From: Earliella scabrosa
Taxonomy: Eukaryota > Basidiomycota > Agaricomycetes > Polyporales > Polyporaceae
Direction of reading: 5' to 3'
Assembly (NCBI GenBank): GCA_022605405.1
Contig: JABYQQ010000007.1
Span: 992,001-1,056,000, forward strand
DNA length: 64,000 nucleotides
How positions within the stretch are numbered: position 1 is the first letter of the stretch; each line of letters starts with the position of its first letter. The notes below the pieces were generated by a model. That model searched no databases. It worked only from the letters and a program-made list of their open reading frames with translations, and was not told the DNA's origin. The position numbers and the translations under genes are program-made. Positions 11,594 through 22,642 of the stretch are shown here, in pieces.

Positions 11594-14500
11594 ATGGTGC
11601 TGACCTTCCCGGGAGAAAGGGAGAACACCGCGTGGTTGGTCGGGATGGCCGGGCGAGGCCACGGATGATGAACAAGACTACTCCGACGATGGTTCGACGG
11701 AGAAGCAATACATTCTGAACAAGTCGGAGTCGGATTCTGAGGAAGGCTCCATGGGCTCTTTTGACAGAGATGAAGATGCCAGTGACATCAGCGAGGAAGA
11801 GGCTCTGGATCTGCGTGTACATCACAAACCGCCTCTCTTCCGTCGACTCCGCTTACACCGATTTCCAGAGCTCATTGCAGAAGCTGTTCAAGGAGGACCT
11901 TGCAACGGGCTCCGGGTCGTTCTCGTATATTCGGGCATGCCCCGAAGCTCCTAACCCATGCATCACCATCAAAGGTCTGGGAACGGTCGGTCTTCCCCTC
12001 AATGTTCGAGACGCCGAGGCTATCAAGACCAAGGCAGAACAAGCTCCCTTTGGGAAGGCAAACCGGACAGTCGTGGACAAGAACGTGCGCGACACATGGG
12101 AGATCGACAGCAAGCTGGTACGCAGTCCAACGAACATCGGGGGATGATTGACACTGACGGGGTCCCTCGCAGGTGAAGTTTGAGAATAGAGCATGGATGT
12201 CGTTCATGGACCAAGTCGTCCAGGACGTTTGCAAGGCTCTCGGGGTTGACCATGAGGCGAGTCAGCCTCGGTGCAACTTGCACAAGCTCTTGCTGTATGA
12301 GAAAGGCTCACAGTACGTACAGGTTCTTTGTCTGACGCGTACCGTGATGACGAGCTTGCTCTTAGCTTCCTCCCTCATGTCGAGTATGTTTCCTTCCTAT
12401 CGTTGTGGTATTCGTCTCACGTATGCCCTCAAGCACTGAGAAGGAAGATGGCATGTTTGCTACCATCGTGATTGTTCTTCCCTCAAAGTTCAACGGAGGC
12501 GCGGTGCACGTCTCTCACGGCGACTCGAAAGAGGTCTATGATATCAGCGCAAATAGCCTGACAGACACGACGGTACTCGCCTGGTACACCGACGTGCAAC
12601 ACGAAGTGAAGCGTGTCACGAGCGGATACCGACTCGCACTCTCATTCAACCTCATTCACACGACCAAGTCTCTGCGTCCTGCTGCATCGTCTCAAGATCG
12701 GCTATCATCTCGACTGCAAGACCTGATGGTCGCATGGAGGGATGGCGACGACGTTCCAAAGAAGATCATTTATCTGCTCAATCACAAGTACTCGCAGGCG
12801 AACCTCACAGGCAGCGCTCTCAAGGGTCCTGACGCTCAGCTGGTATCAACGCTCGACGCTGTCGCACGGCCGGTCGGCTTCCGCATTGGTCTCGCCAACC
12901 TCAAGTGTACAGAGCGCGGCTTTGGCTACGAAGCTGACCGCGATGGCAACTCCATATGGCAGGGAGTAAACGAGACGTCGGTTGTCATGAGGAACCTGGT
13001 CGATCTTGACGGGAAGATCCTTGCGCCCACGTTCAAGTTTGATCCACGTACGGAGGTCATCCCGAGGAAACTGGCGCGGGAGATTGTTGCAGGTGGATAC
13101 GATGACGAACGGGACTATGGGGGTTACATGGGTAACGTACGTTTGGTGTTTTCTGACTTCCATTCGCGATCACTCTAAGCCGTGCTACTATCAGGAAGGC
13201 GCGAACATCGATAGGAGTGAGCACACACGCTACGCCTCTGTGCGACGGTCTGAAGAATTAATTGCTTCGTAGTATACTTGCGGACTGTACTCGTCGTCTG
13301 GCCGGAACGATCTCATCTCAACCTAATCTACGGTGACGGGGCCTACAAGCATGCACGGCAAGAACTAGACAAGTCGACTACCACGGTCCCGACAGATCTC
13401 GAACGCAACCTGGCGCAACTCCTGCTCGACCAACACAAACACACGAGCGAGAACGAATGGTCCGACATAGCTTTGGCAGTCTGTCGTGCGGCGTGTAGGT
13501 GGAAAGACCCTGCGCTTTGGATGAAGGCCTTCGAGAAGCGAGGAATCGCGGGCTCGTTCGCTGATGTGACCGTCAAGGGTGGAGTTGGCGACGCGGTGAA
13601 GGCTTTCGGATTTCAAGACATTCATCAAGGGTGCGTCTTTGACTCTCATCTACACCGGCACGAGGATTGACTCCCACGTGTAGTCTTGAGACCGTGCTGT
13701 CGAAGGAGGAGTCTGATATCGCGGTCTTGCGATTCCTCGACGCCTTCAACGCGTGGGCCGGACAACAGCAAAAGATCGATGCGCGTGCTGTACAGGCTTG
13801 GATCGTCGGCCATCGAGCCGAGCGGTTCGAGGTCCTCTCCCTGACCAAGAGCGAGGATACCGATGCTCTCATTGTACTCGCCATGAAACATGGTGGCATT
13901 GACCTGCTGGAGAGGACGTGAGTCGCGCAATCTTCGTGTAGCGTGCATGAGCTCATTCGATCCGCAGAGTGGTCCCGCAGCTGCAGAGCAAGTGCCGCAA
14001 TGCGGACTTGCCTCGTTTCGCACTCTCACTGTCCAAAGTGGAGGGCGCATCTCCTGCGGCACAGTCGCGGATGGCGAAAGAGCTACTGAAGGTCGCGATT
14101 TCTCACATCGATATCTACGAGGACAACTCCTGGACCTCGAACCCATCAATGGTCGCGAGGGATCATGTCAAGTCGTGCATCGAACTCGGCTGCGACGACC
14201 TCCTCCCCGCTGTCCTCGAGAAGGTCGCGGAGCCCAATAGGCATCACTATCATAACAGATCCGATCACAGTGTCCTTCTCTCCGTCCTCAACTATTTGGC
14301 CGAAGTAGCGCGCTCGCGTCCCGAAGACAATCCACTGTCGGATCTGTCAACCTTCTGTGAAACGGCAGTGAATACGTTCGTCGCATCACAACTCAGGCCG
14401 GGTGGTGGGGCATTGTCCCGTCAGCAGGACCGCCGACTTGAGGTCTCGGCGCTGGTGCAGAGTGCGATTGTTCTCGGACACGCCGGCCTAGTCGTCAACA

Positions 14501-15751
14501 AGTGCGCTTTCACATTCTCTTACGTCGCGATGTTGAGACTCAACTCTGACACCAGGGTGGTGCCCGCGATAGAAGGCCTCAATCTACAAGCCTCGACACT
14601 GCGGGAGATTGTCAAGGATCTTCAGCCCAAGGGCAAGACTACGAAGCCCGTCAAAGAGCTGCTTCATATGGCGACCCAGCGGCTGCTGATTAAGTATGCG
14701 ACCCAAGTGGAGGTCATCAGCTACCACCAGCCTTCCGATCCCACCAAGACTGTGCTCGACGCCTTCGAATACTGCCTGAAGATGAAGTGCCCCGAGGCGA
14801 GCGCGACGATCCTCACCCGCTTTCTCAATGCTCGGAAGATGGAGGGTGGCTACGTCCGCTCATACTGCGGTCCACTCCTCCACGATGTCGGACCGCTGCT
14901 GCACAAACACAAAGCCCGCGTGTCGTCGCCCGAATTTGCACCGGTGTTTCGGAAGGTCATTCTGGACTGGGTCGACAAGGTACTTGGCCCCAAGCCCGCA
15001 GACGCGGTACCCGTCCAGCTCAAGAACATCGGGACGTGGAGATGCGATTGCCCTGACTGTCCGGCGGTTCGTCAATTCTTGACCTCGGACCCGGAGCAGA
15101 CAAAGACGTTCCACGGGCTCGGCGCTCCTCGGCGCACCCACGTCGAGAAGTTCCTCCGAAACCACGCTATGACACTGGCGGAGTGGTCGACTGTACAGTC
15201 CCGCCCACAAGGGCTACTGGTACGCCATGTCCCTTCGGAGCCAGCCACCTTAATCTGATGTACTCGCTCTGAACGCATAGGTCCAGAAGATAGCCAGCGT
15301 GGTTGCACCTGTGCGATGGGCCGCACACCAGGCCGAAGGCGTCCTGCTTCTGCACAGCATCACCTCCGACTACGGGGAGCTCGCAGCGATCCTCGGGACT
15401 GAATACGATCGAGTTCGAGCTCAGCTCAACTCGTATATCGCACCAGCCGTGCAACCTGGCCAGAACCACGCTGCCAACGTCCCTACTGCTCCAGCTGCCG
15501 CCCCAGGTGTCCCTGCTACGCTGCCTGCTGCAACGCATGGAAGTGTACCGGGTCCCACGAATGTTGTACCGACCCAACCAGGGCGCGCGGCAGTCCCGGT
15601 CCAGATGAATGCAATCGCGGGTCCTTCGTCCTTCGATGCGGAGGCTCCTCCAAAGCCGAAGAAACGTACGAAGACGACGGAGGGCCAGGATGGACAGAAG
15701 GCTCCTCCGAAGAAAAGGAAGAAGAAAGGCGAAGAGAGTACCGCGAGCTGA
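11594..15751 (+). CDS. Array copy 1: nuclear Fe(II)/2OG dioxygenase-like protein, active site intact
   Basis: Exon 1 is the ATG alone (11594-11596). Exon 2 (11658-11816) codes for an acidic Ser/Asp/Glu N-terminus. Exons 3 (11869-12117) and 4 (12173-12312) give the conserved lead-in (EAPNPCITIKGLGTVGLPL, VRDTWEID, QVVQDVCKALGV). The 18-nt exon 12366-12383 codes FLPHVD with the Asp codon split by the intron. The next exon reads TEKEDGMFATIVIVLPSKF. The distal ligand is in DVQHEV and the 2OG-binding Arg in TSGYR, so H-x-D...H...R is complete. From about 13272 the C-terminal region begins TVLVVWPERS and runs as helical sequence through the large exon ending near 15258, which carries WRCDCPDCPAVRQFL and KFLRNHA. 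The tail (KPKKRTKT, KAPPKKRKKKGEES) is a strong NLS, but this copy lacks VIDLT. The helical region has diverged from other copies (no CDAERS). Substrate unknown. Confidence 0.88.
12366..12383 (+). other. 18-nt micro-exon of copy 1 coding the HxD iron-ligand motif
   Basis: The acceptor CTTAG and donor GTATGT enclose 18 nt read in phase 2 as C TTC CTC CCT CAT GTC GA. The flanking intron ends CAAG before CACTGAG, which restores GAC for Asp. The result is FLPHVDTEKEDG, the expected sequence of a prolyl-hydroxylase-like 2OG domain. Inferred from phase and family pattern, with no transcript evidence. Confidence 0.8.
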
Positions 15752-15981
15752 GAGATAGTGGATATATTAGTAGCTCACCGGGCTTTCTCTACTGCTGGCA
15801 CGGGTTTCCTCACCTTGTTCCTATCATGTATGCCGTACGTAGATCATCTAACGTGGTAATTGACAGAGACTCGTCCATTCAATCACAAGTGCTTACATAT
15901 CGTAGTCCGAGAGGCTACACCAACTTCAAGCTCTCAACGTTCAACCCCCGGGCCGGTCCCCCGATGCGACTACGTCACGGT

Positions 15982-16015
15982 CACGTGTACGGACCTCGTG
16001 GCATCAGCGACGCGT
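15982..16015. promoter_or_regulatory. CACGTG (15982-15987) and ACGCGT (16010-16015) before copy 2
   Basis: The motif TACGTCACGGTCACGTG ends at 15987 and is identical over 17 nt to the element before copy 3. ACGCGT lies 28 bp downstream (start to start), about 70 bp before the putative ATG at 16085. Confidence 0.5.
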
Positions 16016-16084
16016 CCCTCTGGAGTCTGGCGTGGGTGTCAAACCTCAACCCTTTCCTCGTGCACTGTGAGCCTTCAAGTCACC

Positions 16085-17832
16085 ATGGTTCTCAGTGAGC
16101 ATACCCGCTACTCTGGTGCCATGCAGTATTTACTCAATGTTACATCAGCCATAGCGTCTGGTCCGGAGGGAGAACCAACATTCGGAGTAAACGGCTCAGA
16201 TGGTATGTCTTGACGTCCGGTACACGTCTCAATCGGTGTCCAGACGCACAATCTTGGGGCAGAGGACGACTCGGATAGTGACTCTGGGGAGATGGATTTC
16301 CAGATGGATACGACCAATATCCGGGTAAGTGCTCCTCAGGCTCCTTCTCTACTGGAGTTCCCGTTCGGTCGGGTTGTCGTGCTGATCGTTGTATCAGGAC
16401 AACCTTACCTTCATTCTGCAAGACCACCCTTGGGCGACTAGCGCATTCTCCTACAGGCGCACACACACATCTTGTCCAAATCCTGCGCTCGACATCGATG
16501 GCTTTGGCATAATCGGCCTTCCACTGACCGTCCGCGAGGCGACTGCTCTCAAAGAATGGATCGTAAACAGTGTCAAGTCTGTAGGGGAGCATGGTGTTTG
16601 GGATATAGATCCGACGAAGGTATGCATACTCAATCTGTGATTGTACGTGACAACGTATCCACTTGGTGCAGGTTCGTTGCGAGCATCCCGGATGGCCTGG
16701 TTTTCTCGAGGAAGCTCTACGCGATGTCTGCAGTACCCTGGGCGTCAAGTTCAGCAAAAGCAAGCCAACACTCGAACTCACTAAGCTACGTCTCATGGAG
16801 TCTGGATTTAGGTACGTCAGTCTTGTCAATTCCTGGATTGACCATCTGACATCAAGCCGAATAGCATTGATGATATTGAGTAAGTTTCCCGTCTCTTCAT
16901 GGAGCTATCTAGCTTACGAAGTTGCTGGGACAGGAAAGATGCGAGTCCTTCTGCGTTCGCCAATATCGTCGTCGTTCTCCCTTCACGCTTCACTGGCGGC
17001 GCATTGCACGTCAAGTATAGCGATCGTTCTGAGGAGTACGACTACAGCGCCAACAGCAGTACAAGCACCACAGTCCTAGCATGGTACGCTGGCACAAAGG
17101 TCGACATCGCCCCCATCGCCCAGGGACACCAGCTCGCGCTCTACTACAACGTAACGCACACCACAGATAGACAAATACCATCCGTGTCATCTCAAGACGG
17201 GATAGTCTCCCGTCTGAACCGCACGTTCGCCCTTTGGAACGAGACAAGGACCAAAGACAAGAACGTTCCCTCCCAGATGATCTATCTCCTCAAGGGCAAG
17301 TACTTGCCAAACGGTCTGCGCGAAGTCAAGCTCGAAGGGCAGGATGCGCGCTCGGTTACGCTGTTAAGCAGCATCGGAAAACTACACGGGATTACGGTCG
17401 GACTTGCCACTCTCGCCTGCACGGCTCACGGGCATGGCAACCCAAAGGGATGCGCCGACGGTGATGAGTCCGAGGACGAGGACTGGGACGACATTGAGGT
17501 GGACCCTTATCATACCGAGGTCGCCATCAGTAACCTCGTGGGCCTGGATGGCACGCTCATCAAAGAGTCACTTGAGCACGATCTTCAGCGCGAAGGCATC
17601 CCTCCAACGCTCGTCGCCAGTGTGACGGCCGCAAAGCATGACAAGCAGACCTTCAGCTATGTGGGTCTGCTATTGTATACTATCCTGTGCGCCGATTTGA
17701 TGTGGACATGCACAGAATGATTTCCAAGAAATGTACTTCAAGCGAGGTACTGTTGTCGTGATCTTGTACAAGTATTGTGCTTACCGCTCTCCAGTGTTCC
17801 TGAGAACGGTTGCGGTCGTCTGGCCTCGGTGA
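16085..17832 (+). CDS. Array copy 2: truncated dioxygenase-fold pseudoenzyme
   Basis: From ATG 16085 the reading frame gives MVLSEHTRYSGAM, then an acidic exon (SDSDSGEMDFQMDTTNIR) and the lead-in (NPALDIDGFGIIGLPLTV, VCSTLGV). The micro-exon (16865-16879) is only 15 nt and codes IDDI in place of FLPHV, and the following split codon gives Glu. The distal His is Val and the Arg is Gln (VDIAPIAQGHQL), so no iron or 2OG site remains. The fold strands persist (AFANIVVVLPSRFTGGALHV). Just after the start of the C-terminal region (TVAVVWP) the frame ends at TGA 17830-17832, where other copies continue with EWAHFE. Nothing like the roughly 600-residue helical region follows before copy 3. Either a decayed gene or a genuine short form. 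Confidence 0.7.
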
Positions 17833-18300
17833 TCTGAGACCGCATCGAGATCCATTGCAGCCACGGGACCGGGTCTTCGTCGTGTTCTGCGCAAGTCGAA
17901 AAACCGACGCACAACGTACTCAATGAACTCAACAGGTTGAGAGCATAGCTTGAGGAGAACGGTCAGGGGATGGCTTCGTTACACAAGAGGACGTCGCTTG
18001 GTCGATTCGTCAGAATTGTCTCCGATCTTGTTCAAGTGTTCGAATCATGTGTTGCGTTGGGTTGACAAAAGGTTCTGCGTGAAACCTCGGGGATAGTACA
18101 TAGATGTGACATTGGAGGGAGAGTGCCTGGCACGCTGGAGCAAGCTTTACCAGAACGACTTGAAAACGACAAACATCCGCCACAGCAAGAATGCAGCGCG
18201 TACGTCACGGTCACGTGCGTCTTCTTAGACCAGGCGTCGCGTTGCCAGCAACTTGTCGTCAACCACTTCTGTTTCTTCACCACTCCAGCCGTGATCGCTG
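17833..18300. promoter_or_regulatory. Gap between copies 2 and 3; CACGTG at 18212-18217
   Basis: No coding remnant of the missing copy-2 C-terminus is visible. The segment TACGTCACGGTCACGTG repeats the copy-2 promoter element exactly. The expected ACGCGT is replaced by AGGCGTCGCG. Confidence 0.45.
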
Positions 18301-21300
18301 ATGCGTTTTAGTAAGTTTTGCATGAGACGTGAGGAGATTTCATACTCACTATCTGCGAAATTCGTCCTGGTAGTTGTAGCGCGTGAGATACCGAAGGCTA
18401 CGCCGCGGCCTAAGGCCGGTGCAGTCCACTCGAAGTCCGACAGTTCAGATGGTTCGTCCCATGATAGGCAGCTTGATGCTAAGCGGAACTAACCACCATA
18501 CAGTTGACGACTCTGATTCAAAAGCTCAGGCGGACTCAGATATTCAGAGGATGACGGACGACGTTGGTGTAAGCGTGCACATCAACTTCCGAGTAGTCGT
18601 CTGCGCTAACATTTCCGCTACCTTGATCTTTCGAAGGCGCTGATGCTCTCTCGTGAGGCAATTGGGGCGAGCTCCTACTGCCGCACATATTCATCCTGTC
18701 TCAACCCTGGAATCGAGGTCGACGGCTTTGGAATGCTCGGTGTTCCTCTGAGTGGTCGAGAGGCTACATCACTGAAACAATGGGAGGTCCGCAGCTCTGG
18801 GGGAGTCACTCAAGGCGCGGAGGAGCTGGAAAGCCTAGAGATAGATGCAAGCAAGGTTCGTGTACCTATGGTTGTGTCGGTTCTGGGAAATTGATGCAAA
18901 AATGGCTTTAGGTTCACTTCGACCATCCTGGCTGGTCTGCGTTCGTCGCAGAAGTAGCTCAAGATGTTTGTGAAGTATTGGGCGTGCCTTCAACGACTAG
19001 CCAACCTCTATGCGAACTTACCGGGCTTTGCTTGCTAGATACCAGCTGCAGGTATGCTGACGTGTCACATCACGCCTTTCGCGCGGCTCATACCATCACA
19101 GAATTAGTAAAACCGGCCAATGGTGAGTGCACGACCTCTTATCCGAGTTGGAATACTGACGGCAGGCAACATTTCCAGGCCGCCTGAGCATGCTCGCAAG
19201 AATCCCTCTGTCTTCGCGACTATCGTCATTGTCCTACCGTCGAGATTCACTGGCGGCACATTCCGTATCTCTCATGGCGATTGCTCGAAAACACACGACC
19301 TCAGCAAGAATGAGATCAGTACAAGCACCACAGTACTAGCGTGGTACACAGGCGTTACGCTAGACGTGTCGCCCATCACGGATGGCCACCAACTTACCCT
19401 TCATTACGCTCTGATCCACTCGGCGACGAGCGCACCAACGCCAGGTTTATCGTTGCAGGATGAGACGGTTTCGAAGCTACGGCGCAACTTCACTCAATGG
19501 AACGAGATGCGAGTCAACGGAAAGGCGCCTCCCTCCAAATTCATATTCCTGCTCGATGGGAAGTACTCGACGGAGGATATTCGCGGCGAGCTATTGACGG
19601 GGGCCGATTCCCGTCTGGTCGCGTTACTGCACAATGCTGGAAAGCTGCATGGGCTGCACATTGGCCTCGCCAATCTCACCTGCATCGTCGGCGGTTATGG
19701 CGAACATCCTTCCTCAGACGGCGACAATGACAACGGGGACGACGACGACGGGTTCGACATAGTCGTCACACCTGATGAGACGGACGTTTCCATTACAAAC
19801 CTTGTGTCCTTGGACGGGCGCTGTCTTAGGACGAGACTGGAGCACGATCTTGCGCATGAAGGCATACCCTCCACACTGGTCCAGTCGGTCACGTCACGAA
19901 GTCCAGACAAGCAGTACTTCCACTATGTGAGTCATCATTCCGCCTTCTGTATTCGCGGATGACTGACGTTTCCGCCAGATTGATGATGACATCTCGTTCA
20001 AGCTAGGTAATACAATACTTCAGGCTCGGAGTGACTTTGCGTATTGACCATCGCTAAGCGTTCTTTAGGACGGTGGCAGTGATGTGGCCTGAGTGGGCAC
20101 ACTTCGAAGTAGCGTCCGGTCTCGTAGAAGGCTGCGATTCCCTCCAACGCGACACCGGGACAAAACCCGCAGCGGTGGACCGCGAGCTCATCGAGAATCT
20201 GCTAGCTCGTGCGGACTCTCCACAGCGCGATATGGTGCTGTCGAGCGTGTGCCATGCCGCCATCGTCTGGAAGGACCTCTCTCTCTGGCTACGAGCTGTG
20301 AAGACGTGCGACGCCGAGCGGTCGGTCTCTTCGCTCGGTATCGACAATACACGCGAGGCTCTGAACACGTTCGGGCTTGAAGGTGTGCAGCGAAGGTGCG
20401 CCCTTGCGGATGCCTCATAAACAATCAATACGCTCATGACACCGTTTTTGCAGTTTGGAGCAAGCCATAACGCGAGATCCATCCGACGTCGACGTTCTGC
20501 AGTTCCTGAATGATCTCGAGAACTGGGACTACGGTCATGACTCTCCCAACCTCTCCGCCGTCATGTCCCTTTGGATTGTGGCTCAAAGGGTTAGGCGATG
20601 CCAGTCTCTGACGACTCCCGTGGGCGCCGAGTACAAGACCATCATACGGCTCGTGATGAAGACACCCTCAGGAGCTGACGCTCTGATGAATAGGTATGTA
20701 TGTGTCCGGCATATTCCGGTCTCTTTCGTCTGACGACAATGCAGTGTCATCCCGAAAATCAAATCAAGTGAGGATTGTGCCATCTTGCTCGACTGCGCTG
20801 GTGTCCTATGGATCAGCGAATCCGCGCATGTCCCACGAGAGACTATCACTCCCCATATTCGAGAGTTATTACTCCGTGCTCTCCCACGTCTCAGCCTTGG
20901 CCAGAAACCTACCCAGGCGCGGCCTTCGCACGGCGGCGTAGATTCAGATATCCTGCTATCCTTACCGCGGCTCTATCTCAAGTTATGTCTCGACATGGGC
21001 GATGACGAGTTACTGGGCGCAGGTCTAGCGAGGGTCAGCGATCTTCTCGGAGACACCTCGACCACTGTCACTACGCTTGCTGAAACGCAGGCGCTGTTCT
21101 CTCTCATTGATTCTGTCGCCGACGCAACCAAGGACCGAGACATTGCAGGTTTCAAGGACGTATGCACGGCGGCCATCCTTCGCTGGCTCGCCGCGGTGGC
21201 GGGGAATCCGCATTGTCTCACCAGGGCCGAGTTCTCGCTAGCGATGAAAATCGTATCTATTGGAGGGCAGTGGGAACTCTTATCTACTCGGTACGTTCTT

Positions 21301-22336
21301 TGAATGAGAAGACACCGTCATACTGACGTCTTCCTGTGTGCCGACAGTGTCATCCCCCAGTTGGTAACGGTGCGCCTGAGCGAAGGACAACTCCGTGCAG
21401 TCCTCGACGAGCTGTACAGCAGACGCACTTCCGTCGGGTCGTCCTGTCACTCCCTTCTTTTGAACCTTCTCAAGAAATGGGCCACGACTGTTCCTGACAA
21501 TGACATCTCTGCGATCGAGAATGTTGAGGTACCAGCCCGTCTTGGAGTACCTGAAGCATACGCGTTCCTCTACTGGCGGGTGCTCGAACAACCCGCCACA
21601 CGTCATCTCGTAGAGACTCAACTCGTCCCCTTTTTCCACTCGGTATGCGTGGTGCGCTCGAAGTACATGCTGCCAGTGACGTCTCCGCACCTGCTCCGTG
21701 TCTTTCACAAGACCATTGTACTGTGGACTTCAACAGTCATGGGTCCTCGTCCCACCGATAGGTTGATCACGGCATGCCTTCATCAAATCTCGCAGTGGGA
21801 CTGCAAGTGTTTCGAGTGCACTCCTGTTCGCGACTTCCTGTTGCAGCGGTCGGACGAGGAGGAGAAAACGTGGAAGAACTTGGGGAAGAGGAGGAAGCAC
21901 ATTGAACATATGCTACACATGTATGCCGGCCCCAACCACGTCGCCAAATGGGAGGTTGCACATGGGAGAGCCCAGGGAGAAAAGGCGGGAATAAAGGTGA
22001 GTGGGAATCGTGGACGGTTTGTTGTACTCACGGATCATACTGATGGTGAGTTAGGTCAGGAAGGGCGACGTGCTTGTGGGGATGAAGTACTGGGAACAGA
22101 GGCGGGCTTTCGGGATCGAGCTCTTGAAGAAGATCAGCACGGATGATGCAGAGCTACAGACGGTACTTGGGCCTGACTACCCAATGGTCATGGCCACATT
22201 CTTTGATCGGGAGCCCACGACGAGCTCTCTAGCGGCTCAGGGCACACAGAAACAGTCCTCAGGCCCTTCGAACGCGGTAACCGACAATGTCCAGGCAGCG
22301 GATTCGGAGCGGCCGGCGAAACGCAGGAGAACTTGA
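18301..22336 (+). CDS. Array copy 3: full-length pseudoenzyme paralogue
   Basis: Exon 1 (18301-18310) codes MRF. Exon 2 starts at 18374 (VAREIPKATPRPKAG), and exon 3 (18504-18568) is acidic. Lead-in exons 18637-18855 and 18912-19051 read NPGIEVDGFGMLGVPLSG and AEVAQDVCEVLGV. The micro-exon equivalent is 21 nt (19102-19122) and codes ISKTGQ plus a split Trp, so both HxD ligands are gone. The distal His is Leu and the Arg is Gln (VTLDVSPITDGHQL). The barrel remains (FATIVIVLPSRFTGGTFRIS). The C-terminal region opens TVAVMWPEWAHFE and has WLRAVKTCDAERSVSSLG, then WDCKCFECTPVRDFL with a downstream His helix (KHIEHMLHMYA). It ends in PAKRRRT, an NLS without the SUMO motif. An uninterrupted frame across more than 3 kb of coding exons argues for a functional, non-catalytic protein. 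Confidence 0.82.
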
Positions 22337-22503
22337 AGTCTGGATCTCCATTCGCTATGTAGCTACGGTTTCGCGGTGCTCAGTCTTGTACTGTACATAC
22401 TCCAGTCCTGCTTCATTGGCTTTGAGAGAACCGGCTAGCTGCATAGCGTCGTTGTCGTTGATAGTGGATCATCGAACTCGGACAGCCTTTACGACGTCAC
22501 GAT

Positions 22504-22551
22504 CACGTGTAGATACCTCCAAAACTGGACATGCCATTGCGAGGGACGCGT
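22504..22551. promoter_or_regulatory. CACGTG (22504-22509) and ACGCGT (22546-22551) before copy 4
   Basis: Context CGACGTCACGATCACGTG, with ACGCGT 42 bp downstream (start to start), about 100 bp before the likely start of copy 4. Confidence 0.5.
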
Positions 22552-22642
22552 CCGACGTCACGGTCTCGGCGTCTTCGCACCTTCTCATCTAACTCGCCCT
22601 GCTGAAACGGTCACGGTGGCCCGATGTTGCACACAACTATAT

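Noticed and set aside
13646..14149. Long minus-strand open frames across the array
   Set aside because: They mirror conserved plus-strand exons of the dioxygenase family, have no motifs and do not recur at matching positions with conserved sequence.
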